This document shows, in pieces, positions 1 through 5,680 of a stretch of DNA of 12,603 nucleotides; position 1 is the stretch's first letter; every line of letters begins with the position of its first letter. The position numbers were made by a program, and so were the translations under genes. Below the pieces are notes generated by a model. That model did no database searches, had not been told where the DNA came from, and was given only the letters and a program-made list of their open reading frames with translations. Origin of the DNA: an uncultured Bacteroidales bacterium (GTDB lineage: Bacteria; Bacteroidota; Bacteroidia; Bacteroidales; UBA932); NCBI GenBank assembly GCA_934691625.1, contig CAKUTA010000025.1, positions 1 through 12,603 of the forward strand. The letters are read 5' to 3'.

Positions 1-190
1 GCGATTGACATGAACAGGATGCCGGCCGACACGCATATATGCATCCAGAGCGGAGCCTTCTCCCCATGTTCGGCGACACCGCGCAGTCCATCCAATATTT
101 CATACCGAGGCTTGGAGGCGAGAAAGACATTGTCTTTTGTCAGAATGCTTGGGGATGAATATTTGTTGCTACTGTGTTGAAATGCTTCAT
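1..190 (-). pseudogene. Acyltransferase-like gene, 5' end only, frameshifted
   Basis: On the minus strand one frame contains the stretch ASKPRYEILDGLRGVA, which strongly resembles the opening of acyltransferase-3 family membrane proteins, where a YEILDGLRG-like motif precedes the first membrane helix. An ATG at 190-188 opens a short frame that stops after 16 codons (TGA near 142-140). The acyltransferase frame continues open to position 1 but has no ATG of its own. Adding one C to the CCCC run (plus-strand GGGG at 151-154) would join the two frames, so a one-base deletion in a homopolymer is the simplest reading. After GVA the expected hydrophobic helix with its histidine is missing; instead a segment with APLWMHICVSAGILFMSI follows, suggesting a further deletion or fusion. 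The rest lies outside the window. The family call is from sequence memory only, and an assembly error could also explain the frameshift. Confidence 0.45.
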
Positions 191-201
191 TTCAGTTTTT
201 T
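178..201 (+). terminator. Hairpin plus T-run, intrinsic-terminator-like
   Basis: TGAAATG (178-184) and CATTTCA (188-194) form a perfect 7-bp stem with a 3-nt loop, followed by G and six T on the plus strand. Read on the plus strand this has the shape of a Rho-independent terminator, though the stem is AT-rich. No plus-strand gene enters it within the window. On the minus strand it lies about 25 bp past the CMD-cupin stop codon but lacks a T-run after the stem. Its left arm, read on the minus strand, also contains the ATG of the broken acyltransferase-like gene, so it could instead affect translation there. Confidence 0.35.
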
Positions 202-223
202 CGACATGAATTCCAAACAGATT

Positions 224-1297
224 CTAAAGTTTGTCATATTCTTCGTCTGAGACTTCCTCAAGCCATTCGTTACTCTGTTTTGCGCCCGGAATATCGACGT
301 GCGTGGCTATGTGCTGAAACCAGGAGTCTTTCTGGGCTCCGTGCCAATGCTTTACCCCTTCAGGTATTTCGATAATGTCTCCTGCCTTGAGTGCGACCGC
401 AGGCTTGCCCCATTCCTGGTACCAGCCCTTGCCGGAGACGCAGATGAGAATCTGACGCGCTCCATGATGAATATGCCAATTGTTGCGGCAGCCAGGCTCG
501 AATGTTACGTTGCTCATCGGGAGTATGGTTTGCTCTCCGTCTGATAGGTTCTTCGGCCTTATCTGAGCAAGGTGGCTGTTTCCCGTGAAGTACTTTGCAT
601 AGGCGGTGTTCGGATTCCCTTCTGGCCAATCTCCGGCGCACGCCTGGGCAGCACCGTCGCATCTGCTCAATCCGTTTTCACTGAGGTATCTGCAAAGCTC
701 GTCAATCTGCTCCGGAGTGTTTCCCATACGCACGGCTCCAGCCTTGTGCGAGGCCAGTTGCGGCGCGACACCCTCAATAGCAGACAATGCCGCAACGGTG
801 ACTATCTCCCTGTCTGCCGGTGAGAGCTGGTCTCCGGCGAAAATATCGCCGAACAGATGTGATTTGAGATAGAAATCGTCCTGCGGGCAGAAAGTGTAAT
901 CGAACGGCCGGCCACTGAGCCTTGTCTGGATTTCCGTGCCCAGTGTCAATGCTGCTTCGGCGTCATCCCAAACTTCCGGCCTGCTCCATGGCTTTCCTTC
1001 CTTCCATGCAGGATTGCCCTCTTCTACGACCTTTGAAAGAACTCCCAGGGCGTTGAGCGAGCGTGGGAACCCGGTGTAGGCATACAACTGGGATAAGGCT
1101 TCCTTTAGTTCATTGATTGTGACGCCGCCGTCCAAGGCCTTGCGGACAGCCCCATCAAGACGTACAAGATCACCACTGGCCTCAAGGGCAGCACAGGTTG
1201 CCAGATGTGTCTGGCGCTCCGTGAGTTTTTGCGCATAACTATTCATAGTTACCATTGTAAGTGCTGATATCAGCGATAATAAATATTTTAGTCTCAT
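224..1297 (-). CDS. Exported CMD-cupin fusion protein
   Basis: This gene encodes about 357 residues with a signal peptide (MRLKYLLSLISALTM, cleavage near SYAQ), two segments like carboxymuconolactone decarboxylase (about residues 25-95 and 130-215), and a C-terminal cupin (about 265-340). The second CMD segment has the typical LSPADREIVTVAAL and SHKAGAVRMG blocks. The cupin has metal-ligand-like HIHH (about 275-278), a glutamine shortly after, and a second motif PEGVKHWHG, so metal binding is likely. Fusions of this kind are known in bacteria and are annotated as carboxymuconolactone decarboxylase family proteins; few have a proven reaction, so the substrate is unknown. The signal peptide places it in the periplasm or outside, unlike cytoplasmic protocatechuate-pathway enzymes. 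An upstream ATG at 1324 adds nine residues; 1297 was preferred because it gives a cleaner signal peptide, but neither start has a good ribosome binding site. It is transcribed alone, from the promoter near 1395. Confidence 0.9.
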   Translation of the reverse strand: MRLKYLLSLISALTMVTMNSYAQKLTERQTHLATCAALEASGDLVRLDGAVRKALDGGVTINELKEALSQLYAYTGFPRSLNALGVLSKVVEEGNPAWKEGKPWSRPEVWDDAEAALTLGTEIQTRLSGRPFDYTFCPQDDFYLKSHLFGDIFAGDQLSPADREIVTVAALSAIEGVAPQLASHKAGAVRMGNTPEQIDELCRYLSENGLSRCDGAAQACAGDWPEGNPNTAYAKYFTGNSHLAQIRPKNLSDGEQTILPMSNVTFEPGCRNNWHIHHGARQILICVSGKGWYQEWGKPAVALKAGDIIEIPEGVKHWHGAQKDSWFQHIATHVDIPGAKQSNEWLEEVSDEEYDKL

Positions 1298-1324
1298 GAA
1301 AGATATTTGTGTTTCATGCGCCAT

Positions 1325-1569
1325 TTTCTACGCTCGGCATAGCTCAAGCAAGCTTAGCTCTGCTCTCGTTTATCGAAACTGTGCAATTATTCAAAGATAA
1401 TAATTATTTGACAATTCCGATTCTCTTCAGCCATTCGCTTATGTTGGAAGAGTGGCCACGACCACTTGTCAGTTCCATAATCCGCCCCAGCTTAAGTAGC
1501 CTACAAGATAAATTTCTGCGCCCGAGGTCTTTCAATCATTTCATTCTTCTACAACTTCCTCTCAAACTA
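1325..1569. other. Gene-poor gap between two minus-strand genes
   Basis: These 245 bases hold the -7 box at 1392-1399 and little else that is convincing. A short minus-strand frame (1404-1478, 24 codons) ends in a coding-like SEWLKRIGIVK and could be the tail of a decayed gene; the same frame is open upstream for another 16 codons or so without a start. A GTGGCCAC palindrome at 1452-1459 lies inside a weak 5-bp hairpin (1451-1466) with no T-run, so it is not a terminator. No terminator for the operon ending at 1570 was identified. Confidence 0.4.
1392..1399 (-). promoter_or_regulatory. Bacteroidales -7 box for the CMD-cupin gene
   Basis: The minus strand reads TATCTTTG, an exact match to the Bacteroidales sigma-factor -7 consensus TAnnTTTG. 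It would start transcription near 1385, giving a leader of roughly 60-90 nt before the CMD-cupin start. No clear TTTG -33 element sits at the usual distance, so the assignment rests on the -7 box and its position in the gene-free stretch. Confidence 0.45.
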
Positions 1570-2901
1570 TCAGAACTTGAAGGACAATCCTGCTGACACA
1601 TAGCCTGCGTCATGGCCGCCTTCTACCCAGAATCCAGCCTTGTTGCAGAAGTACCAGCGGAGTCCGGCAGTGGCGAGAATGCCCATCTTCGTGTCCATCT
1701 TGTTGAATGTTGTGCTGGCTTTCTCTCCGCTTTCGTGGTCTGTAGTGTGTTCTCCAATCAGTCCTGCATCCACCATCGCCCTCGCGTAGAGTTCTATGTT
1801 GCTACATAATGTGATATGATAACTGAGACCTGCTGCAAGGTCAACTCTATTGCAGAACGTGTCCTGCTGCTTGTCTCCATAACCGTTGTCTAACATCCAG
1901 TTGTAACTGTACCTGGAATATTCTCCTCCTATTGACCATCCTAAACTTCCGAAACGGCCGAAATCAAGGAAACAGATGTCCGAATATATTATTATCGGAG
2001 GAACTGCCATCTTGAATGAGGATTTGGAATCATTGTTGGCATGTTTCATTACTCTTGTCCATTCCGCGATTACTGGGGATGCACCGGCCTGAATCGTTCT
2101 CGTGTATTTCGGAAACACTATTTCCGATTTGGTACGTTTCCAGTCCACGTTCTTCTTTGCATCGGAAGAGGCAATTCCTCCTTGTACACCGACCTGCTCG
2201 GCCTTGAGTTTCCCATCCACGCGTTGAGCCGTGTTTCCGTAAGATGCTTCCCATGCGTGGATAACATCCATGAACGTGCTAAATTCACCATCTTTTATCT
2301 TTGTCGCAAATTCCGGGTAATTATATATTTTTCCGAAATACATATTCAGCATTGCCTTGGACATTGACGGCTCAGCCCTATCGAAGATGTTTTCTCGAGT
2401 GTCTGAACCGACCATTACAGCCATATCTCCAGCAATGCTCAGATACCACGAGCGGACTGGGCGCACGACCGTAATATTCCGCCCGGTCCTTTCTGTTTCA
2501 ACGGTGAAAAGAGAGTACAGGTCAATGCCTTTGCCGTGGTATTCTTCACGCACCCATTCTACCTTTGCTGCACCACCTAATGCACCGTACATTTTTACTA
2601 GTCTTTTCACATATTTGTCGGAGCCTTCAAGAAGTAGGGAATCGACATCTTCATTGACATATCTAATCCTCTTGCCATCGGCAGTAAGGCTGATTTCAAT
2701 GTCGTTGGGACGATTGACGAGTGCTGAACGAAGATAACCATCAATGACTTTGTTTTCGCCCTTATTGAGCCATACTCTGATAGTGACATTATCTTCCTTC
2801 TGACTTTTGACTTTCTTGTCGATGATAGTCTTGGCGTGCGATGTTATACCTGCAAACAGTGTCAATGCTATTAGAACGCAGGTGAAGATTCTTGTTTTCA
2901 T
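1570..2901 (-). CDS. Hypothetical exported protein, outer-membrane-like C-terminus
   Basis: I do not recognise the family of this 443-residue protein. It begins with a clear signal peptide (MKTRIFTCVLIALTLFAGITSHA, cleavage near residue 23). Residues about 30-270 form a mixed, soluble-looking region with several charged segments. From about residue 290 the pattern changes to alternating polar and hydrophobic or aromatic strands with glycines and tyrosines, and the chain ends in SAGLSFKF with a terminal phenylalanine, which is typical of outer-membrane beta-barrels. A small barrel or barrel-like anchor in the outer membrane is therefore inferred, with the N-terminal part in the periplasm or exposed. 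The start lies 3 nt after the stop of the lipoprotein gene, so the two are surely cotranscribed, and the products may act together at the outer membrane. Nothing shows an enzymatic motif. Confidence 0.85.
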   Translation of the reverse strand: MKTRIFTCVLIALTLFAGITSHAKTIIDKKVKSQKEDNVTIRVWLNKGENKVIDGYLRSALVNRPNDIEISLTADGKRIRYVNEDVDSLLLEGSDKYVKRLVKMYGALGGAAKVEWVREEYHGKGIDLYSLFTVETERTGRNITVVRPVRSWYLSIAGDMAVMVGSDTRENIFDRAEPSMSKAMLNMYFGKIYNYPEFATKIKDGEFSTFMDVIHAWEASYGNTAQRVDGKLKAEQVGVQGGIASSDAKKNVDWKRTKSEIVFPKYTRTIQAGASPVIAEWTRVMKHANNDSKSSFKMAVPPIIIYSDICFLDFGRFGSLGWSIGGEYSRYSYNWMLDNGYGDKQQDTFCNRVDLAAGLSYHITLCSNIELYARAMVDAGLIGEHTTDHESGEKASTTFNKMDTKMGILATAGLRWYFCNKAGFWVEGGHDAGYVSAGLSFKF

Positions 2902-2904
2902 GTT

Positions 2905-3303
2905 CTATTCAGAATCCACAGAAAAACTTAAACCGAAACTGCCTCCGCCATAGCTGCCGCTGAAGATATATTCTGTCTTGTTTATTGTCTTCCGGTAGAT
3001 TTCAGAACCTTCGCTCTTGGTAAAGCCAGCGGGTGTAAACTTGGCGTAATAGGTGGTCGACACAGACTTGTCGCACTTGTAGTCGAAGAAGGTCAATGTT
3101 TTCATGCTACCGAGCTCTTTGTACTGGTAATTTTCAACTTCCCCGTCAAAAATTGGAAAGCCGTCAAGGAAAGGATACGCCTTGACAATAGTAGCCCAAG
3201 TTGCCTTCTCTGTAGGGTCGATTACAGTTTTCTTTCCTGACTCTTCCTTGCCACAACTGAGAAATATCATTGTGGCACAGATGAATAATAATATTTTTTT
3301 CAT
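2905..3303 (-). CDS. Small hypothetical lipoprotein
   Basis: This 132-residue protein starts with a lipoprotein signal peptide (MKKILLFICATMIFLSC), with the lipidated cysteine at about residue 17 in an LSCG lipobox, followed by a charged GKEESGKK linker. In Bacteroidales such proteins usually go to the outer membrane. The mature part (about 110 residues) is rich in aromatic residues and beta-prone segments and ends in a glycine-serine-rich stretch (SGSYGGGSFGLSFSVDSE). I do not recognise a named domain. It is the first gene of a two-gene operon, 3 nt from the exported protein downstream, and is transcribed from the promoter at 3347-3379. The leader would be about 35-40 nt. Confidence 0.85.
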   Translation of the reverse strand: MKKILLFICATMIFLSCGKEESGKKTVIDPTEKATWATIVKAYPFLDGFPIFDGEVENYQYKELGSMKTLTFFDYKCDKSVSTTYYAKFTPAGFTKSEGSEIYRKTINKTEYIFSGSYGGGSFGLSFSVDSE

Positions 3304-3346
3304 TTTATAAATGGTTTATAAGCTGTTTTGAAAAGATTATCTAACA

Positions 3347-3379
3347 CAAATATACTACTACCCCCCCCCTAAAAAACAA
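3347..3379 (-). promoter_or_regulatory. Promoter of lipoprotein operon with nine-G spacer
   Basis: On the minus strand TATATTTG (3354-3347) matches the Bacteroidales -7 consensus TAnnTTTG. Upstream, a TTG at 3379-3377 can serve as the -33 element. The 22-nt spacer contains six T, A, then an uninterrupted run of nine G (3369-3361), then TAGTAG. The usual spacer in this group is about 19-21 nt, so the present length is slightly long, and gain or loss of G would change it. Transcription would begin near 3340, some 37 nt before the lipoprotein ATG. Confidence 0.55.
3361..3369. repeat. Homopolymer run of nine C (G on minus strand)
   Basis: Nine consecutive C on the plus strand stand in an otherwise AT-rich intergene. 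Runs this long are prone to slipped-strand mispairing. The run lies between the -33 and -7 elements of the lipoprotein operon promoter rather than inside a reading frame. Confidence 0.9.
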
Positions 3380-3399
3380 GACTTTATGGTCTTTTTTTT
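3371..3399 (-). terminator. Intrinsic terminator of the fsr-like gene
   Basis: On the minus strand AAGAC (3393-3389), a 6-nt loop, and GTCTT (3382-3378) form a hairpin that can be extended by flanking A and T runs across one unpaired G, followed by six T. The stop codon TAA of the MFS gene (3386-3384) lies in the loop. The plus strand is also followed by eight T, so it could work in both directions. Its T tail overlaps the -33 region of the next operon's promoter. Confidence 0.6.
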
Positions 3400-4601
3400 G
3401 TATTTGGTAAAAATCCAGCTACGACACCGAGAAGTGGTAGGAATGCACTTGCGTTGAAAATAAACTCTATGCTGGTTTTGTCTGCCAACCATCCGAAGAA
3501 CGCGGAACCGATGCCTCCGAGACCGAACATGAGTCCAAAGAACACTCCAGAGATCATTCCTATCCTGTCAGGCATCAGGTCTGTCGCATACACAACGATA
3601 GAGGAGAATGCAGATGAAATCACCAGACCAATGATAACGGACAATGTTATTGTCCAGAAGCAGTTTACGTGCGGAAGCATCAGGGCGAATGGCGCTGCTC
3701 CCAGGATGGAGCCCCATATTATATATTTCCTCCCGTACTTGTCGCCAAGTAGTCCTCCGCCTATAGTGCCGAGTGCCGATGCTGCGAGAAAGGCGAAAAG
3801 GCATAGCTGGGAATTCTGCACTGTCATCGAGAACTTGTCCATCAGGAAAAACGTGAAGTAGCTCGTCATGCAAGATAAGTAGAAATATTTGGAGAAGATC
3901 AATGCTACGAGGATAAGCATGGCAGTATGTACCATTCGGCGTGGAATGTCATTGCGGACACCAGCATTGATCTTGGGATGGTCGGTATGGGTGGCTATTC
4001 TCTCCTTGTACCAAGATGCGACGTATAGTAGAATGACTGCGGCTAGGATTGCTATTAAGGCGAACCATCTAATGGAGCTCTGCCCGAAAGGCAGTACGAT
4101 CAATGCTGCCAATAGTGGCCCAAGTGCGTTTCCTCCGTTTCCTCCTACCTGAAATATGGACTGTGCCAGGCTTTTCCTTCCTCCCGAGGCCATCTGTGCG
4201 ACTTTAGAAGCTTCCGGGTGAAATATTGAGGAACCCATACCGATTATTCCTACTGAAATGAGTATTGTCCAGAAAGTACCGGCGCCGGCGAGCATGAGTA
4301 GTCCTGCCAATGTGAAGCACATCCCTATGGAAAGTGCATAGGGGTTAGGTCTTTTATCTGCATAATAACCAGTGAATGGCTGAAGTATGGAAGAAGTCAT
4401 CTGAAATACTAAGGTTATTATACCTATTTGTGCAAATGTGAATCCATAGGTGTTCTTGATTACCGGATATATAGACGGAATTACTGACTGGATCATGTCA
4501 TTTAGAAAATGTCCGATGCCGCATGTGATTAATATTGAATAAGTCGTACCTTCGTTGGAACCTTTTTTAGCTTGTTTGCCGGTAAAATTGACATTCATCA
4601 T
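3384..4601 (-). CDS. fsr: Fsr-family MFS exporter (fosmidomycin resistance type)
   Basis: This 405-residue inner-membrane protein (E. coli Fsr is of about the same length) has about 12 hydrophobic segments and closely resembles the fosmidomycin-resistance exporter Fsr. Shared blocks include GHFLNDMIQSVIPSIYP near the start, QIGIITLVFQ, GMGSSIFHPEASKVAQMASG, AQSIFQVGGN, LIFSKYFY, GDKYGRKYIIWGSILGAAPF and DRIGMISGVFFGL. The family consists of proton-driven exporters; in E. coli the known substrate is fosmidomycin, a phosphonate inhibitor of isoprenoid synthesis, and other substrates are likely. The native substrate here is unknown. An in-frame ATG at 4664 lies inside the araC-like gene; the ATG pair at 4601 and 4598 fits the family's N-terminus and falls 8-11 nt after that gene's stop, so these are preferred. 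No clear Shine-Dalgarno site precedes it. It forms an operon with the upstream AraC-type regulator and ends at a terminator overlapping its stop. Confidence 0.9.
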   Translation of the reverse strand: MMNVNFTGKQAKKGSNEGTTYSILITCGIGHFLNDMIQSVIPSIYPVIKNTYGFTFAQIGIITLVFQMTSSILQPFTGYYADKRPNPYALSIGMCFTLAGLLMLAGAGTFWTILISVGIIGMGSSIFHPEASKVAQMASGGRKSLAQSIFQVGGNGGNALGPLLAALIVLPFGQSSIRWFALIAILAAVILLYVASWYKERIATHTDHPKINAGVRNDIPRRMVHTAMLILVALIFSKYFYLSCMTSYFTFFLMDKFSMTVQNSQLCLFAFLAASALGTIGGGLLGDKYGRKYIIWGSILGAAPFALMLPHVNCFWTITLSVIIGLVISSAFSSIVVYATDLMPDRIGMISGVFFGLMFGLGGIGSAFFGWLADKTSIEFIFNASAFLPLLGVVAGFLPNTKKRP

Positions 4602-4609
4602 ATATTTGT

Positions 4610-5533
4610 TTATAGGATTTGCTGATACTGTCTTGGGGACATTCCCGTTGCCTTTTTGAACCAAGTGCCGAAGAATGACTGATTGGCAAAGTTCAGTTGG
4701 TCACTAATCTCTTGGATAGAGTATAGATGGGTGCCAAGAAGAGCCTTCGCTTCCAGCAAGACATATTCATGGATCCATTCTGTCGCGTGCTTGCCGCTTC
4801 GTTCCAATACTACCTGTGACAGATATTTTGGAGTGATGCACAATTTGTCCGCATAGAAGCCGAGTGAGCGCTGCGTGAGGTAGTTTTGTCCGAGAAGAGC
4901 CATAAAATCCGCGAGGATAGAATCGCAGCGTGTCTTTGTCTTGTCTGGAATATTCATTGATATATTATCAACAAGTTCTTGAGCCTCATTGATGAGGGCA
5001 TGGATATAGCCTTTGACTATCTTGCTCTTATTATGGATACCTCTGTCGGATATTCTCCTTTTCATTATGTTAATTATGTAAAGCAGATCGCTGATTCTCT
5101 CGGCATCCAGCTTATTCACAGGCCTTTCCTTAAAGAATGAGTCGAACGTATTGACCTGTTCTCCGCTCGATATCGGAAAATAGTACTTTTCCGAGAATCC
5201 GATGAATGTCAATCGGCAATCAGATGAGATGTTGAGACATTGCACAATCTCCCCAGGCATCAGGACGACAAGGTCGTTTTCGGAGATGGAATATTCAATC
5301 AGATTGATCTTCACCCTCATTCTGCCGCATTTGCAGATAAGGCAGAATGGGAACACCAGTTTGAATGGATATGGGGAACGGGTAAATGACTCGACCTCAC
5401 CGTCGCTATAAAAATGGCCTCCTTCATAGTCATCAGTATCAGCAATGACCAGATCCTCATCGAGGGTAACACTCTGGTTGTGAATCGGAAGCATCTTCAA
5501 TCCAAGGTTCTTGATTACATTCTCATTGTTCAT
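4610..5533 (-). CDS. AraC-family transcriptional regulator
   Basis: This 307-residue cytoplasmic protein has the C-terminal double helix-turn-helix of AraC/XylS regulators (about residues 205-307). The first HTH includes SLGFYADKLCITPKYLSQVV; the second includes IQEISDQLNFANQSFFGTWFKKATGMSPRQY, the family signature. The N-terminal part (about 30-125) contains beta-rich, cupin-like segments and a cluster of three cysteines (FCLICKCG) that might sense metal, redox state or a ligand; this last point is speculation. The frame extends to a TTG at 5542, but the ATG at 5533 was chosen. That ATG lies within a 17-bp palindrome and 6 nt after the -7 box, so the transcript may be nearly leaderless or the true start may be an internal ATG near 5494. 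It is likely cotranscribed with the fsr-like exporter and diverges from the RND operon, so control of both pumps is plausible. Confidence 0.92.
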   Translation of the reverse strand: MNNENVIKNLGLKMLPIHNQSVTLDEDLVIADTDDYEGGHFYSDGEVESFTRSPYPFKLVFPFCLICKCGRMRVKINLIEYSISENDLVVLMPGEIVQCLNISSDCRLTFIGFSEKYYFPISSGEQVNTFDSFFKERPVNKLDAERISDLLYIINIMKRRISDRGIHNKSKIVKGYIHALINEAQELVDNISMNIPDKTKTRCDSILADFMALLGQNYLTQRSLGFYADKLCITPKYLSQVVLERSGKHATEWIHEYVLLEAKALLGTHLYSIQEISDQLNFANQSFFGTWFKKATGMSPRQYQQIL

Positions 5534-5542
5534 AATGAACAA
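5526..5542. promoter_or_regulatory. Perfect 17-bp palindrome, candidate operator
   Basis: TTGTTCATAATGAACAA is a perfect inverted repeat with 8-bp arms around one central base. It overlaps the araC-like gene's start codon (5533-5531) and touches its -7 box (5547-5540). Protein bound here would block transcription or translation start, so autoregulation is a reasonable inference. AraC-family proteins more often bind direct repeats, so another regulator cannot be excluded. Related half-sites lie at 5597-5604 (TGTTCATA on the minus strand) and 5629-5636 (TATTCATA on the plus strand). Confidence 0.5.
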
Positions 5543-5547
5543 AGATA
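5540..5547 (-). promoter_or_regulatory. -7 box for the araC-fsr operon
   Basis: The minus strand reads TATCTTTG, an exact TAnnTTTG match and identical to the -7 box of the CMD-cupin gene. Transcription would begin very near the ATG at 5533. The -33 region holds only a partial match (TTTA starting 21 nt upstream of the box), so the promoter may be weak or need an activator. Confidence 0.5.
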
Positions 5548-5596
5548 CTCATTAATTCGGGCAATAAACGTGTGGATACGAAGAAAATTAGGAAAA

Positions 5597-5636
5597 TATG
5601 AACAATTCTCAGGAATATTAGAATAGCATATTCATA
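5597..5636. promoter_or_regulatory. Half-sites and inverted repeat before the RND operon
   Basis: This AT-rich part of the divergent intergene contains TATGAACA (5597-5604), the complement of the TGTTCATA arm of the 5526-5542 palindrome, and TATTCATA (5629-5636), which differs from that arm by one base. The two face each other. Between and across them lies a second inverted repeat, GAATAT (5613-5618) and ATATTC (5628-5633). This is a plausible regulator-binding region for the RND operon. No exact TAnnTTTG box was found on the plus strand; GAAATTTG at 5648-5655 is the nearest, with one mismatch. Confidence 0.35.
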
Positions 5637-5680
5637 ATTAAAACAATGAAATTTGCGGACTGGAAAATTAGAGGAAAAAT

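Noticed and set aside
11..180. Plus-strand frame of about 56 codons ending just before the 178-201 hairpin
   Set aside because: Its end next to a terminator-like hairpin is suggestive, but the opposite strand encodes a recognisable acyltransferase motif and the plus-strand product looks like a shadow.
1451..1466. Hairpin in the 1325-1569 gap considered as a terminator
   Set aside because: The stem is only 5 bp and no T-run follows on either strand.
1309..1596. Plus-strand open frame (95 codons) over the 1325-1569 gap
   Set aside because: It overlaps both flanking minus-strand genes, has no ribosome binding site and no coding-like features.
4602..4664. Upstream start for the fsr-like gene
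   Set aside because: It would put about 21 extra polar residues before the family's normal N-terminus and overlap the regulator gene by over 50 nt.
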